From Ignavibacteriales bacterium (GTDB lineage Bacteria > Bacteroidota > Ignavibacteria > Ignavibacteriales > Melioribacteraceae): a DNA stretch of 64,000 bases. A model generated the notes under the pieces. It had not been told where the DNA came from and did not search any database. It saw only the letters and a program-made list of their open reading frames with translations. The position numbers and the translations under genes were made by a program. Within the stretch, counting starts at the first letter, position 1; each line of letters begins with the position of its first letter. Location: the NCBI GenBank assembly GCA_020635275.1, contig JACKAA010000001.1, forward strand, positions 744,001 to 808,000, given 5' to 3'. Below are positions 7,389-17,406 of this stretch, in pieces.

Positions 7389-10300
7389 TTAATTGTATTT
7401 TTCTGAAAGTAATTCTTCATCTTTATTTTCAATTGCTGCTTTTTCTAAAACTCTTTGATAATCTGTTGGATATACTTTAATAAATTGAGGTTGAACTTCC
7501 ATCCAATTATCTAAAACTTTTTTTGCTACTCTACTTTTTGTATACTCAAAATGTTTGATAATTAGTCCTCTCAATTCATTTTTATCTTCTTGAGTTTCAA
7601 CCGGATATAATTCCACCATCTCCATATTGCATAAGTTTTTGAAATTGCCAAGAACATCCCAAATGTAAGCAATTCCGCCGCTCATTCCTGCTGCAAAGTT
7701 TTTTCCGGTTCTTCCTAAAATTACTACTCTGCCTCCAGTCATATATTCACAACCGTGATCACCAATGCCTTCAACAACTACATTTGCGCCGCTATTTCTT
7801 ACGGCAAATCTTTCTCCTGCTTTACCGTTAATAAATACTTCGCCGGTAATTGCTCCGTACATAACTACGTTTCCTACAATAATGTTTTTTTCCGCAATTA
7901 GCTTACTTTCTTCATGAGGCTTAATTATAATTTTTCCACCTGATAAGCCTTTACCCACATAATCATTTGAATCACCTTCAAGATTAAAAGTAATACCTTT
8001 GCTTAAAAATGCGCCAAAACTTTGACCGGCAGAGCCTTCAAAATCAACAATAATAGAATCATCCTTCAATCCTTTTAAACCATATTTTTTTGCAATTACT
8101 GAACTTAACATGGTACCGACAGTTCTATATTCATTTTTAATTGGGGCACTAAATCTAACAGGAATTCCCTTTTCAATTGCTTTTTTACTTGATTCAATTA
8201 ATCTTGTATCAAAAGATTTGCTTAATGTATGTATTTGGTTTTCTGAATGATATACCGGCTTTTTAACAGGAACATCAATTCTATATAAAACATTAGATAA
8301 ATCTAAAAACTTTGCTTTCCAATGATCACTTCTTGGAGCTTTTGCTAGTAAATCGGATTTTCCAATTAGATCATCAAATTTTCTTACGCCAAGTTCAGCC
8401 ATAATTTCTCTTACTTCTTCAGCAATAAATGTAAAGAAATTAATTACATGTTCAGGTTTACCTTTAAACTCTTTTCTTAGTTCACCATCCTGTGTAGCAA
8501 TACCAACTGAGCAAGTGTTAAGATGACATTTTCTTAACATTACACAACCCATTGTAATTAGTGCTGATGTTGCAAATCCAAATTCATCGGCTCCTAACAT
8601 TCCAGCAATTACTACATCTCTTCCGGTTTTTAATTGACCGTCAACTTGAACTTTTATTCTTGTTCTTAAATCATTCATTACTAATACTTGTTGAGTTTCA
8701 GCTATACCCAACTCCATTGGTAGACCGGCATGCTTTATTGAAGTAAGCGGAGAAGCGCCTGTTCCGCCTTCATAACCACTAATCAATACATGATCTGCTT
8801 TTCCTTTTGAAACACCTGCTGCAACTGTACCAACGCCTGCTTCAGAAACTAATTTTACACTTACATCAGCTGTGGGATTAGATTTCTTTAGATCATAAAT
8901 TAGTTGGGCTAAATCTTCTATTGAATAAATATCATGATGCGGAGGAGGTGAAATTAATCCAACTCCTTCTGTTGTATATCTTGTTTTTGCGATGTCTTTG
9001 CTAACTTTATGACCTGGCAATTGTCCGCCTTCACCAGGCTTAGCACCTTGTGCCATTTTAATCTGAAGTTGATCAGCATTTACTAAATACTCAATATTAA
9101 CACCAAAACGGCCTTGAGCAATTTGTTTAATTTTACTTCTTCTTAAATTTCCATCTTTATCAACTGTAAATCTTTCCGGATCTTCACCGCCTTCACCGGT
9201 ATTTGAAAATCCACCCATTCTGTTCATTGCAATTGCTAAAGTTTCATGCGCTTCTTTCGAAATTGATCCATAGCTCATTGCACCTGTAGCAAACCTTTTT
9301 ACTATTTCGCTTGCCGGTTCAACCTCTTCAATAGGAATAGATTTTCTTTCTTTAAATTTTAGATAAGATCTAAGCTGAGCATAATTTTTTTGCGGATCAT
9401 TAATTATTTCAGCATACTTCTTATAAGTTTCATAATCGTTGCTTCTAACAGCCTGTTGAAGCAAAGCAATTGTTTCAGGATTCCATTGATGTCTTTCACC
9501 TTCTTCTCTCCAACTGTAAAATCCGCCTGAATCTAATCCGGGGAACGATTTGTTGAATGCAAAATCATGACGCATTTGAGCTTCTTCTTCAACTAAATCA
9601 ATACCAATACCGCCAATTCTTGAAATTGTGCCGGTAAAATATTTTTCAACGAAAAATGGATCTAATCCAACAGCTTCAAATATTTGAGCACCGCAATATG
9701 ATTGAATTGTAGAAATACCCATTTTGGAAATGACTTTAAATAATCCCTTAGAAATTGCTTCTAAATAATTTTCTTCGGCATCTTCTAATGAAATATTTTC
9801 TATTTCACCATTATTCCATAATTCTTTAATAATATCAAAAGCCAAATAAGGATTAATTGCATTTGCACCAAAACCAATGAGAGTAGCAAAATGATGAACT
9901 TCCCTTGCTTCCCCGGTTTCAAGAACAATGCTCATTTTGGTTCTTGTTCCTTTTTTAACTAAATGATGATGCAAACCGGAACACGCTAACAAGCCTGGTA
10001 TTGGTAAATGATCTTTATCAACACCTTTATCACTTAAAATAATTATAGAAACACCCTGTTCTATTAGTTTATCGGTTTTTATAAAAACTTCAGAAAGTGC
10101 TCTTTCTAATCCGCCAATTTTATTTATTGGATAAACAAGTGAAATTGTCTCTGACTTTAAATTTTCAGCTTCAAGAGATCTTATTTTATTAAGACCCTGA
10201 TTGGTAATTACCGGTCGTCTTAATTTTAACCTCCTGCAATGAAGCGGGGTTTCTTCCAGAATATCCTGCTCGGGTCCTAACATTACTTGCTGACTCATTA

Positions 10301-11921
10301 CAATTTCTTCTCTTATTGGATCAATAGGAGGATTTGTAACTTGAGCGAAATGCTGTTTAAAATAATTAAATAACAACTGCGGATTTTTACTTAAAATCGC
10401 TAAAGGAGTATCTGCGCCCATTGCCCCGGTAGCTTCTTTGGCATCTTGTGCCATTGGTTTTATTATAAATTTTATATCCTCAAGAGTATAACCAAAAATT
10501 TTCTCTTGTGTTAATACATCAGCAGCATCTTCAGGCGGTAATGTGTTTTCTAAATTCTGATCTTTTAATACGACTAAATTTTCATCTACCCATTTTTTAT
10601 AATCTTGTTTAGAAATAATTTCATTTTTTATTTCTTCGTCTCTAATGATTCTTTTTTCTTCAGTATCAACTAAAAATATTTTCCCGGGTTGAATTCTTCC
10701 TTTTTTAACTATGGACTTCTCATCAATTTGTAATGTACCTGTTTCAGAAGCCATAACAATTTTTTCATTTTCCATTACCCAATAACGTAAAGGTCTTAAT
10801 CCGTTTCTATCAAGAACAGATCCAACATATCGTCCATCAGTAAAGCAAATTGCTGCCGGTCCATCCCAAGGTTCCATTAAACATGAATGGTATTCATAAA
10901 AAGCTCTTTTTTCTTCGGTCATTTCAATTTCTTTTGAAATTGCTTCAGGAATCATCATCATTAAAGCATGAGGAAGTGAACGCCCTGATAACACTAAAGA
11001 TTCTAATACATTATCAAATGCAGCTGAATCACTTTTACTTGGAGCTATAATGGGAGCAATTTTCTTTAGGTTTTCGCCAAACTTTCCTCCCTTAAAGAGG
11101 CTTTCTCTGGCATTAAACCAATTTTTATTTCCTTTTAGTGTATTGATTTCACCATTGTGAGCAATTAGTCTGAATGGATGCGCCAATGCCCATGTAGGAA
11201 ATGTATTTGTACTATAGCGAGAATGAACCAATGCAATAGCTGATTTATAATCCGGTTCACTTAGATCCGGGAAAAAATCTCTTAATTGCTCGGCCATTAA
11301 CTGACCTTTGTAAACTAAAGTTTGAGATGAAAGGTTGCAAATATAAAAATAGTTTTTCTGACCAATATCCATTGATCTTATTTTCAAACCAATTTTTTTT
11401 CTAATTACAACCAGTTTTCGTTCAAATTCCTCTGTAGATGTTTCTTCACCACGACCAACAATCATTTGCTTAAAAACCGGCATTACTGATTTTGCAACTC
11501 TGCCGACATCATCAGCATTTGTTGGTACATCTCTAAAACCCAGAAATCTTTCATTTTCTTCAAAAACAGTACTTTCAATTACGTGCTCAACAATAATTCT
11601 ATCCTCAGCAATTTGAGGTAAAAAAACCAGTCCAACACCATAATCTCCCAATCCGGGTAGATCAAATTCTAATCTTTCACATTCACGTACAAAAAAATCA
11701 TGTGGAATTTGAGTAGAAATACCTGCACCATCACCTGTTTTGGGATCACTGCCAACAGCTCCCCGATGGCGTAAATTTTCTAGAATTTCAATTCCATTTT
11801 GAACTATTTCATGAGTCTTTTCACCATTGATATTTGCAACAAAACCAACTCCGCAGCTATCATGTTCAAACTCTGGATTGTACATACCAATGCTAAGAGG
11901 CATATTATTTCCGTTAAGCAT
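7389..11921 (-). CDS. gltB: Glutamate synthase, large (alpha) subunit
   Basis: A 1510-aa bacterial-type GOGAT large subunit. The N-terminal amidotransferase domain has the nucleophile cysteine C23 in HDSCGVGF; a short propeptide before it is normally removed. The central and FMN domains include the GGEDPERF segment and GAKPGEGGQLPGHKV. The 3Fe-4S cluster cysteines lie in CVMLRKCHLNTC, and the C-terminal GXGXG beta-helix follows (GSAGQSFGAFL, GGRVVILGRTGKNFAAGMSGG). The internal ammonia tunnel joins the active sites. The length is normal. It may be read from its own promoter or through the TorF gene upstream. Confidence 0.97.
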   Translation of the reverse strand: MLNGNNMPLSIGMYNPEFEHDSCGVGFVANINGEKTHEIVQNGIEILENLRHRGAVGSDPKTGDGAGISTQIPHDFFVRECERLEFDLPGLGDYGVGLVFLPQIAEDRIIVEHVIESTVFEENERFLGFRDVPTNADDVGRVAKSVMPVFKQMIVGRGEETSTEEFERKLVVIRKKIGLKIRSMDIGQKNYFYICNLSSQTLVYKGQLMAEQLRDFFPDLSEPDYKSAIALVHSRYSTNTFPTWALAHPFRLIAHNGEINTLKGNKNWFNARESLFKGGKFGENLKKIAPIIAPSKSDSAAFDNVLESLVLSGRSLPHALMMMIPEAISKEIEMTEEKRAFYEYHSCLMEPWDGPAAICFTDGRYVGSVLDRNGLRPLRYWVMENEKIVMASETGTLQIDEKSIVKKGRIQPGKIFLVDTEEKRIIRDEEIKNEIISKQDYKKWVDENLVVLKDQNLENTLPPEDAADVLTQEKIFGYTLEDIKFIIKPMAQDAKEATGAMGADTPLAILSKNPQLLFNYFKQHFAQVTNPPIDPIREEIVMSQQVMLGPEQDILEETPLHCRRLKLRRPVITNQGLNKIRSLEAENLKSETISLVYPINKIGGLERALSEVFIKTDKLIEQGVSIIILSDKGVDKDHLPIPGLLACSGLHHHLVKKGTRTKMSIVLETGEAREVHHFATLIGFGANAINPYLAFDIIKELWNNGEIENISLEDAEENYLEAISKGLFKVISKMGISTIQSYCGAQIFEAVGLDPFFVEKYFTGTISRIGGIGIDLVEEEAQMRHDFAFNKSFPGLDSGGFYSWREEGERHQWNPETIALLQQAVRSNDYETYKKYAEIINDPQKNYAQLRSYLKFKERKSIPIEEVEPASEIVKRFATGAMSYGSISKEAHETLAIAMNRMGGFSNTGEGGEDPERFTVDKDGNLRRSKIKQIAQGRFGVNIEYLVNADQLQIKMAQGAKPGEGGQLPGHKVSKDIAKTRYTTEGVGLISPPPHHDIYSIEDLAQLIYDLKKSNPTADVSVKLVSEAGVGTVAAGVSKGKADHVLISGYEGGTGASPLTSIKHAGLPMELGIAETQQVLVMNDLRTRIKVQVDGQLKTGRDVVIAGMLGADEFGFATSALITMGCVMLRKCHLNTCSVGIATQDGELRKEFKGKPEHVINFFTFIAEEVREIMAELGVRKFDDLIGKSDLLAKAPRSDHWKAKFLDLSNVLYRIDVPVKKPVYHSENQIHTLSKSFDTRLIESSKKAIEKGIPVRFSAPIKNEYRTVGTMLSSVIAKKYGLKGLKDDSIIVDFEGSAGQSFGAFLSKGITFNLEGDSNDYVGKGLSGGKIIIKPHEESKLIAEKNIIVGNVVMYGAITGEVFINGKAGERFAVRNSGANVVVEGIGDHGCEYMTGGRVVILGRTGKNFAAGMSGGIAYIWDVLGNFKNLCNMEMVELYPVETQEDKNELRGLIIKHFEYTKSRVAKKVLDNWMEVQPQFIKVYPTDYQRVLEKAAIENKDEELLSEKYN

Positions 11922-12007
11922 AAATAAACCTATATATAATATTAATTTTTTCTATTGTAATATGAATCTCCCTTTACCTTTCTAAGATCTTTAGTTTCGG
12001 TAAAAGG

Positions 12008-12050
12008 AACTTCAATTTGAGAGGGATCGACCTCGAAGTGAATTGAAGTT
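12008..12050 (-). promoter_or_regulatory. Long hairpin in the leader of gltB
   Basis: A perfect 10-bp inverted repeat (AACTTCAATT at 12008-12017, complement at 12041-12050) encloses a second small stem (GAGG at 12021-12024 with CCTC at 12031-12034). It lies 87-129 bases before the gltB start on the - strand, after the TorF gene. No T-run follows, so a simple terminator is unlikely; an mRNA-processing or stability element, an attenuator arm or a dispersed repeat are all possible. Confidence 0.4.
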
Positions 12051-12109
12051 ATTTTCTCAACTCCATAAAATAAAAAAAAAGTTCAAAAATGCAACAAAAT
12101 AATTTATCT

Positions 12110-12805
12110 CTACATGCCTAAACTAAGGCCAAATATTAAGTGTCCTATTTCTAAATTAGGGTTAAGTACGTATGAACTAAAAATTGGTAAGGAAAAATCA
12201 TCTGTTATACTAATTTCTTTAGATGCTGTTATTCCAATATTAATTAAATTAAATTCAGTTGTTCCATAATAAGCTCCGTCTCCGCCTGGAGTTCCACCAA
12301 CAAATAAATCAAAACCTACTTCTTGTATTTCTGTTGAATAACCAACTTCAAAGTAAACTGTATTATCTTCGTCATTATAAACATTCATATAAGCCGCAAG
12401 TGAAATTGGAAAACTATCTGATCCGCCATAACTTAATCCGATTTCAATTGTATGTGAGCCCGGATCTTTATAATTCCCATATTTTCCGCCTGAAGTTGGG
12501 AAATAGTAATCAGTTACTAATACAGAAAAATCTGAAATGGAGTAGCCTAAGTAAAGATCCATTTCTTCAGCACCCATATTATCATTTACAAATGGATAAG
12601 ATCCCCAAAATCCAGCTTCAAATCCTCCGTTTGAAACAGATAATGATGGCTGCACACTAAATGAATTTCCAAAATCAATTCCACGCCAAACGTATCTGCT
12701 TACAAAATCTGCACCTCCGGAAACTGAAGTTTGTGAAAACATTTCTGTACTAAAAGTTAATGCAACTAACAAAATGAAAATTTTCTTTTTTATATTCTTT
12801 AACAT
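12110..12805 (-). CDS. TorF-family putative porin
   Basis: A 231-aa outer-membrane protein with a signal peptide (KKIFILLVALTFSTEMFSQ) and the SGGADFVSRYVWRGIDFG segment that marks the TorF/Gcw_chp porin-like family. The mature part is a beta-barrel pattern ending in FGLSLGM. Start chosen at the second ATG of ATGATG (12805), five bases after GGAG; a longer frame from 12862 would run through a terminator hairpin. Sitting between amt and gltB, it probably serves uptake of a nitrogen compound across the outer membrane; that role is inferred from context only. Confidence 0.75.
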   Translation of the reverse strand: MLKNIKKKIFILLVALTFSTEMFSQTSVSGGADFVSRYVWRGIDFGNSFSVQPSLSVSNGGFEAGFWGSYPFVNDNMGAEEMDLYLGYSISDFSVLVTDYYFPTSGGKYGNYKDPGSHTIEIGLSYGGSDSFPISLAAYMNVYNDEDNTVYFEVGYSTEIQEVGFDLFVGGTPGGDGAYYGTTEFNLINIGITASKEISITDDFSLPIFSSYVLNPNLEIGHLIFGLSLGM

Positions 12806-12829
12806 CATTACTCCGTTTTTAAGTTTATT

Positions 12830-12881
12830 AAAAAATTGGTCGACCGATTCTAACTCACCCAAAAACGAACCGGTCGGACCA
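12830..12881 (-). terminator. Rho-independent terminator after amt
   Basis: On the - strand a GC-rich stem (arms 12867-12881 and 12837-12850, pairing GGTC-GACCG with one bulge and one mismatch) is followed by six T (complement of 12830-12835). It lies directly behind amt and 25 bp before the TorF start, so it should separate or attenuate the two transcripts. Confidence 0.65.
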
Positions 12882-12896
12882 CTTGATATTTATACA

Positions 12897-14147
12897 TTAT
12901 ACAACTTTTTCAAAATCTGGATAAGCTTCCATACTATGTTCACCTAAATCTAATCCACCAAGTTCTTCTTCTTCTGAAACTCTTAATCCCATTGTTGATT
13001 TTAATAAAAACCATAAAATTCCAGTAAATACAACAACAAATAATCCTACAGAAGCAACACCGATAATTTGTGACCATAATTGATCCAATCCGGCTTTTGA
13101 TCCCCAGATACCTACTGCTAAAGTTCCAAAAATTCCGCATACTAAATGAACTGAAAGGGCACCTACAGGATCATCAATTTTTAGTTTATCAAAAAACAGT
13201 ACTGATAAAACAACAAGTATGCCTGAAATAAAACCAATGATAATTGATGAAGTTGGTCCCATTAAATCAGCACCTGCAGTTATACCAACTAAACCAGCTA
13301 AAATTCCGTTTAATACCATTGTTATATCAGGACTTTTTAATAATTTCCATGCAGTTAACATTGCTCCTACTGCTCCAGCAGAAGCGGCTAATGAAGTTGT
13401 GACCAAAACTAATGAAACAGCACCCGGATCCGCTGATAGTACAGAACCACCATTAAAACCAAACCAGCCCAACCATAATAAAAATACTCCAATTGCTGCC
13501 AATGGCATACTATGGCCTGGTATAGGATTAATTCCGCCTTTTCTATATTTTCCAATTCTTGGTCCTAAAAACAAAACTCCAGTTAAAGCTCCCCAGCCAC
13601 CAACTGAATGCACTAAAGTTGAACCAGCAAAATCATAAAAACCTAATGCATCTAAAAATCCACCGCCCCACTTCCACATTCCTGCAATAGGATAAGCTAA
13701 GCCGACAAAAATGGTAGAAAAAACTAAAAATGTTGATAATTTTATTCTTTCAGCAACTGCACCTGAAACTATTGTTGCTGCTGTTGCAGCAAACATTCCC
13801 TGGAATAGAAAATCTGTCCAATATGTATATCCGATATTATATGCAGGTGTTAAAGCTGCTGCATCTGCAGAAATACCAAATCCTGCAAACCCGAATATTG
13901 CACCTGCAAAATCTTCACCCGGATACATCAGGTTAAAGCCAACTAAAGTATATGTCAAAATTCCAATTGCGGGAATTATTGAGTTTTTAAATAAGATATT
14001 AACAGTATTTTTTGAACGAGTAAGTCCGGTTTCTAATGTAGCAAATCCTAAATGCATAATAAAAACTAATGCCGTTGCAATCATCATCCAAAGGTTATTT
14101 ACCGTAAATAAGTTATTAGTAATAGAATTCATAATTTCTTCTTGCAT
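12897..14147 (-). CDS. amt: Ammonium transporter
   Basis: A 416-aa Amt/Mep/Rh channel of about 11 membrane helices. Recognisable pieces: GFATLETGLTRSKNTVNIL in helices 1-2, YWTDFLFQGMFAATAATIVSGA, HSVGGWGALTGVLFLGPRIGKY carrying the first pore histidine and VHLVCGIFGTLAVGIW carrying the second. The C-terminal cytoplasmic tail (EEEELGGLDLGEHSMEAYP) has the conserved LGLD.xEHG-like regulatory motif that contacts PII proteins. It follows glnK by 33 bp, the classic glnK-amt pairing, so ammonium uptake is expected to be gated by the PII state. Confidence 0.96.
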   Translation of the reverse strand: MQEEIMNSITNNLFTVNNLWMMIATALVFIMHLGFATLETGLTRSKNTVNILFKNSIIPAIGILTYTLVGFNLMYPGEDFAGAIFGFAGFGISADAAALTPAYNIGYTYWTDFLFQGMFAATAATIVSGAVAERIKLSTFLVFSTIFVGLAYPIAGMWKWGGGFLDALGFYDFAGSTLVHSVGGWGALTGVLFLGPRIGKYRKGGINPIPGHSMPLAAIGVFLLWLGWFGFNGGSVLSADPGAVSLVLVTTSLAASAGAVGAMLTAWKLLKSPDITMVLNGILAGLVGITAGADLMGPTSSIIIGFISGILVVLSVLFFDKLKIDDPVGALSVHLVCGIFGTLAVGIWGSKAGLDQLWSQIIGVASVGLFVVVFTGILWFLLKSTMGLRVSEEEELGGLDLGEHSMEAYPDFEKVV

Positions 14148-14180
14148 TGTAACTCCTTAGTAAATTTTTATCTAAAATTT

Positions 14181-14881
<701 letters not shown>

Positions 14882-16270
14882 ATGAAACACATCAAGTCAT
14901 CTATAATATTAATTGTTGTATTTTTAATTCAATCAGCTATTTATGCCCAACCTGGCCAAACAAGTGCAATAAAAGAAATTCAGAATTCATTTTTTGTTGA
15001 TACCTCTTTTAATTATCAGACTTACACACCAAAGGAAACAGATAAGATAATTTCCAGATCAAATTATTATGAAAAGCTTTATGGCTTTTGGCTTGGTCAA
15101 TGCATTGCAAACTGGACTGGGTTAAAAACCGAAATGGATAAAATCGGTAATATCGGAGAAATAAAGACCGGTAAATTTTATACCAGAGATGATTGGGGTA
15201 AACCTGATCAACCAAATATTTGGGGTGAGAATGTTCCAGAGGATTTGACTCAAACAATTGACTTTGTCTTCAAAGGAGAAAATGAAATTTGGGGCGCTGA
15301 TGATGATACAGATATTGAATACATGTATCAGTTTTTATTATATAAAAATAAGACAAGTATTTTATCAGGACCCCAAATTAGAGATGGCTGGTTAAAACAT
15401 ATAAAAAAAGAAGAGGAAAATTACTTATGGGTTTCTAATCAAACAGCATTTGATTTAATGAATTCTGGAATTTTACCTCCCGAAACTAGTAATCCGGTTA
15501 ATAACCCAAATTATGAAATGATTGATGCTCAGTTAACGACTGAAATATTTGGCTTATTCGCCCCTGCTATTCCAAAATTAGCACGTAAAATGGCTTATTT
15601 GCCAATCAGAACAACTGCAAGAAATAATGCTGCTTGGATTTCTGAATTTTATGTTACAATGCATTCATTAGCTTCAGCAGTTGATGAAAGTTTACCGCAA
15701 AAAGATAAAATTATTTGGTTAGCGGAACAAGCACGAAAAGTTTTGCCTGATACATCTTATTCAGCGAAAATGTACGATTTTGTAAAAAAGAAATATGAAT
15801 CGGGAATTACATGGGAAGAAGCAAGAGATTCTATTTATGTGAGATACCAAGTGAACCAAATAGATGGATATGAAATAACTTCCAGAAATCTTCATTGTAA
15901 TGGATGTTTTGCTGCCGGTATAAATTTTGCCGCAAGTCTTGTAAGTTTATTCTATGGTGAAGGTGATTTTAAGCAAACAATAAAAATTGGTACTTTAGCC
16001 GGCTGGGATTCTGATAATCCCACATCAACTTGGGGCGGTTTATTAGGATTTATGATTGGGAAAGAAGGAATAGAAAAAACATTTGATAGAAAATTTTCAA
16101 ATAGATTTAACATACACAGAACAAGAATTGGTTTTCCTAATAATGGAATTGATACATTTGAGAATATGGCTAGAATTGGAGTATTTATTATTGATAGAGT
16201 AATTCAAGATAAGCTAAATGGTGGTATTGATTTAGAAAAGAATATTTGGTTTGTTCCTTATAATAAATAA
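14882..16270 (+). CDS. Secreted ADP-ribosylglycohydrolase-like protein
   Basis: A 462-aa protein with a clear signal peptide (about residues 1-22, ending AIYAQ). It has the DraG/ARH fold landmarks: KLYGFWLGQCIANWTG near the start, ADDDTDIEYMY near residue 140 and GWDSDNPTSTWGGLLG near residue 376, whose Asp residues bind the two metal ions in known members. Those enzymes remove ADP-ribose from proteins, nucleic acids or small molecules. Export is unusual for a classic DraG. It is divergent from glnK-amt. The spacing between motifs is longer than in DraG. The natural substrate is unknown. Confidence 0.75.
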   Translation: MKHIKSSIILIVVFLIQSAIYAQPGQTSAIKEIQNSFFVDTSFNYQTYTPKETDKIISRSNYYEKLYGFWLGQCIANWTGLKTEMDKIGNIGEIKTGKFYTRDDWGKPDQPNIWGENVPEDLTQTIDFVFKGENEIWGADDDTDIEYMYQFLLYKNKTSILSGPQIRDGWLKHIKKEEENYLWVSNQTAFDLMNSGILPPETSNPVNNPNYEMIDAQLTTEIFGLFAPAIPKLARKMAYLPIRTTARNNAAWISEFYVTMHSLASAVDESLPQKDKIIWLAEQARKVLPDTSYSAKMYDFVKKKYESGITWEEARDSIYVRYQVNQIDGYEITSRNLHCNGCFAAGINFAASLVSLFYGEGDFKQTIKIGTLAGWDSDNPTSTWGGLLGFMIGKEGIEKTFDRKFSNRFNIHRTRIGFPNNGIDTFENMARIGVFIIDRVIQDKLNGGIDLEKNIWFVPYNK

Positions 16271-16301
16271 AAAACCGCCTAAATAATTATAATTTAGACG
16301 G
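16269..16301 (-). terminator. Rho-independent terminator of the DUF937-htpX-dodecin operon
   Basis: Read on the - strand, a 10-bp stem (arms 16292-16301 and 16275-16284, one G-U pair) with a 7-nt loop is followed by a T-run (complement of 16269-16274). It begins 26 bp after the dodecin stop codon. Confidence 0.75.
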
Positions 16302-16327
16302 CTAATGAATTCATTAGAAATGAGTTT

Positions 16328-16543
16328 TTATTTTACTGCGAAAGCTAATTTACAATTTGCTTTAAATTGAACTAATTTTCCAGCTTCAACTTTTGCACTA
16401 TGTTTTATAACTTCAACACCGGTTATACCCTTTATTGATTTTGAAGCTTTTTTTACTGCTTGAGCAACTGCATCATCAAAACTTTTTGATGAAATTCCAA
16501 TTACTTCTACTACTTTAATAGCACCTGAACTAATGTTAGCCAT
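16328..16543 (-). CDS. Dodecin-family flavin-binding protein
   Basis: A 71-aa dodecin (PF07311): the strand-helix-strand pattern IKVVEVIGISSKSFDDAVAQAV, ASKSIKGITGVEVIKHSAKVEAG and VQFKANCKLAFAV match the family along its full length. Dodecins form hollow dodecamers that store or buffer flavins (or, in some groups, bind coenzyme A). The tryptophan that stacks on flavin in archaeal dodecin is replaced here by phenylalanine (SFDD), as in many bacterial members. It begins 17 bp after htpX and ends the operon. Confidence 0.9.
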   Translation of the reverse strand: MANISSGAIKVVEVIGISSKSFDDAVAQAVKKASKSIKGITGVEVIKHSAKVEAGKLVQFKANCKLAFAVK

Positions 16544-16560
16544 TGTGTTCTCCTTTCATT

Positions 16561-17397
16561 TTAGTTTGTTAGTATTCTCTCCCCTGCAATTTCTTCAAGT
16601 CTTTTTATTCTTTCTTCCGTTTTGGGATGTGTAGAAAATAATTTTTGCATCCCGCCAAAAAATGGATTAATTATAAACATATGTGAATCAGATGATTTGC
16701 CTGTTCTCATTGGAATTTGCTGAACTCCATTTTGTAATTTATACAGAGCTGTAGCTAAACCTAACGGTTTTCCACTAATTTCCGCTCCGCCTTTATCAGC
16801 TTCAAATTCTCTTACTCTGGATATTGCCATTCTTATTATCATTCCTGCTAATGGAGCAACAATCATCATAACCATTGCTATCATAGGATTTTCTCTTCTG
16901 TCGGATCCAAAATAAGCAAACTGACCTAAAGCAGATAGAGCGCCGGCAATTGTTGCTGCTACTGCACTTGTTAAAATATCTCTGTGCTTAACATGTGCAA
17001 GTTCATGAGCCATAACACCTTCTAATTCATCTCTGGTTAATATTCTAAGTATTCCTTGAGAGGCGGCTACTGCAGCATGCTGTGGGTTTCTTCCCGTTGC
17101 AAATGCATTTGGTGAAGCTTCGGGAGTAATAAAAACTTTGGGCATTGGCAATTCGGCTTTGTTAGCTAAGCGTTCAACTAATTCGTATAATCCGCTTGGA
17201 TGACCCGGACCAATTTCACCGGCTTTATATCTATTCAATACCATTTTATCACTAAACCAATAGCTATAGAAATTCATTCCGCCGGCAAATACTAATGCAA
17301 TGATAATGCCGGTTTTACCTCCAAGAATTCCACCTACCCAAACTAAAAGAAGGGTAAGTACTAACATAAGCATAAAAGTTCTAAAACTGCTTTTCAT
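16561..17397 (-). CDS. htpX: HtpX membrane zinc metalloprotease (M48)
   Basis: A 278-aa M48B protease that cleaves misfolded membrane proteins at the inner membrane. Two N-terminal membrane segments (about residues 8-25 and 29-47) precede the zinc motif H131-E-L-A-H135; the third ligand lies in FEADKGGAEISG, and two further hydrophobic segments lie between (about 150-165 and 178-195). PNAFATGRNPQHAAVA is also diagnostic. Length is normal. The start lies nine bases after the DUF937 stop, so the two are co-transcribed. Confidence 0.95.
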   Translation of the reverse strand: MKSSFRTFMLMLVLTLLLVWVGGILGGKTGIIIALVFAGGMNFYSYWFSDKMVLNRYKAGEIGPGHPSGLYELVERLANKAELPMPKVFITPEASPNAFATGRNPQHAAVAASQGILRILTRDELEGVMAHELAHVKHRDILTSAVAATIAGALSALGQFAYFGSDRRENPMIAMVMMIVAPLAGMIIRMAISRVREFEADKGGAEISGKPLGLATALYKLQNGVQQIPMRTGKSSDSHMFIINPFFGGMQKLFSTHPKTEERIKRLEEIAGERILTN

Positions 17398-17406
17398 TTT
17401 ATACCT

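Noticed and set aside
12806..12862. Longer N-terminus of the TorF-type porin from an ATG at 12862
   Set aside because: The extra codons translate the amt terminator hairpin and would bury the signal peptide.
13219..14160. Two long + strand frames (139 and 149 codons) opposite amt
   Set aside because: They lie wholly antisense to the well-supported ammonium transporter gene; their proline- and alanine-rich translations are mirrored membrane-helix codons and lack ribosome-binding sites.
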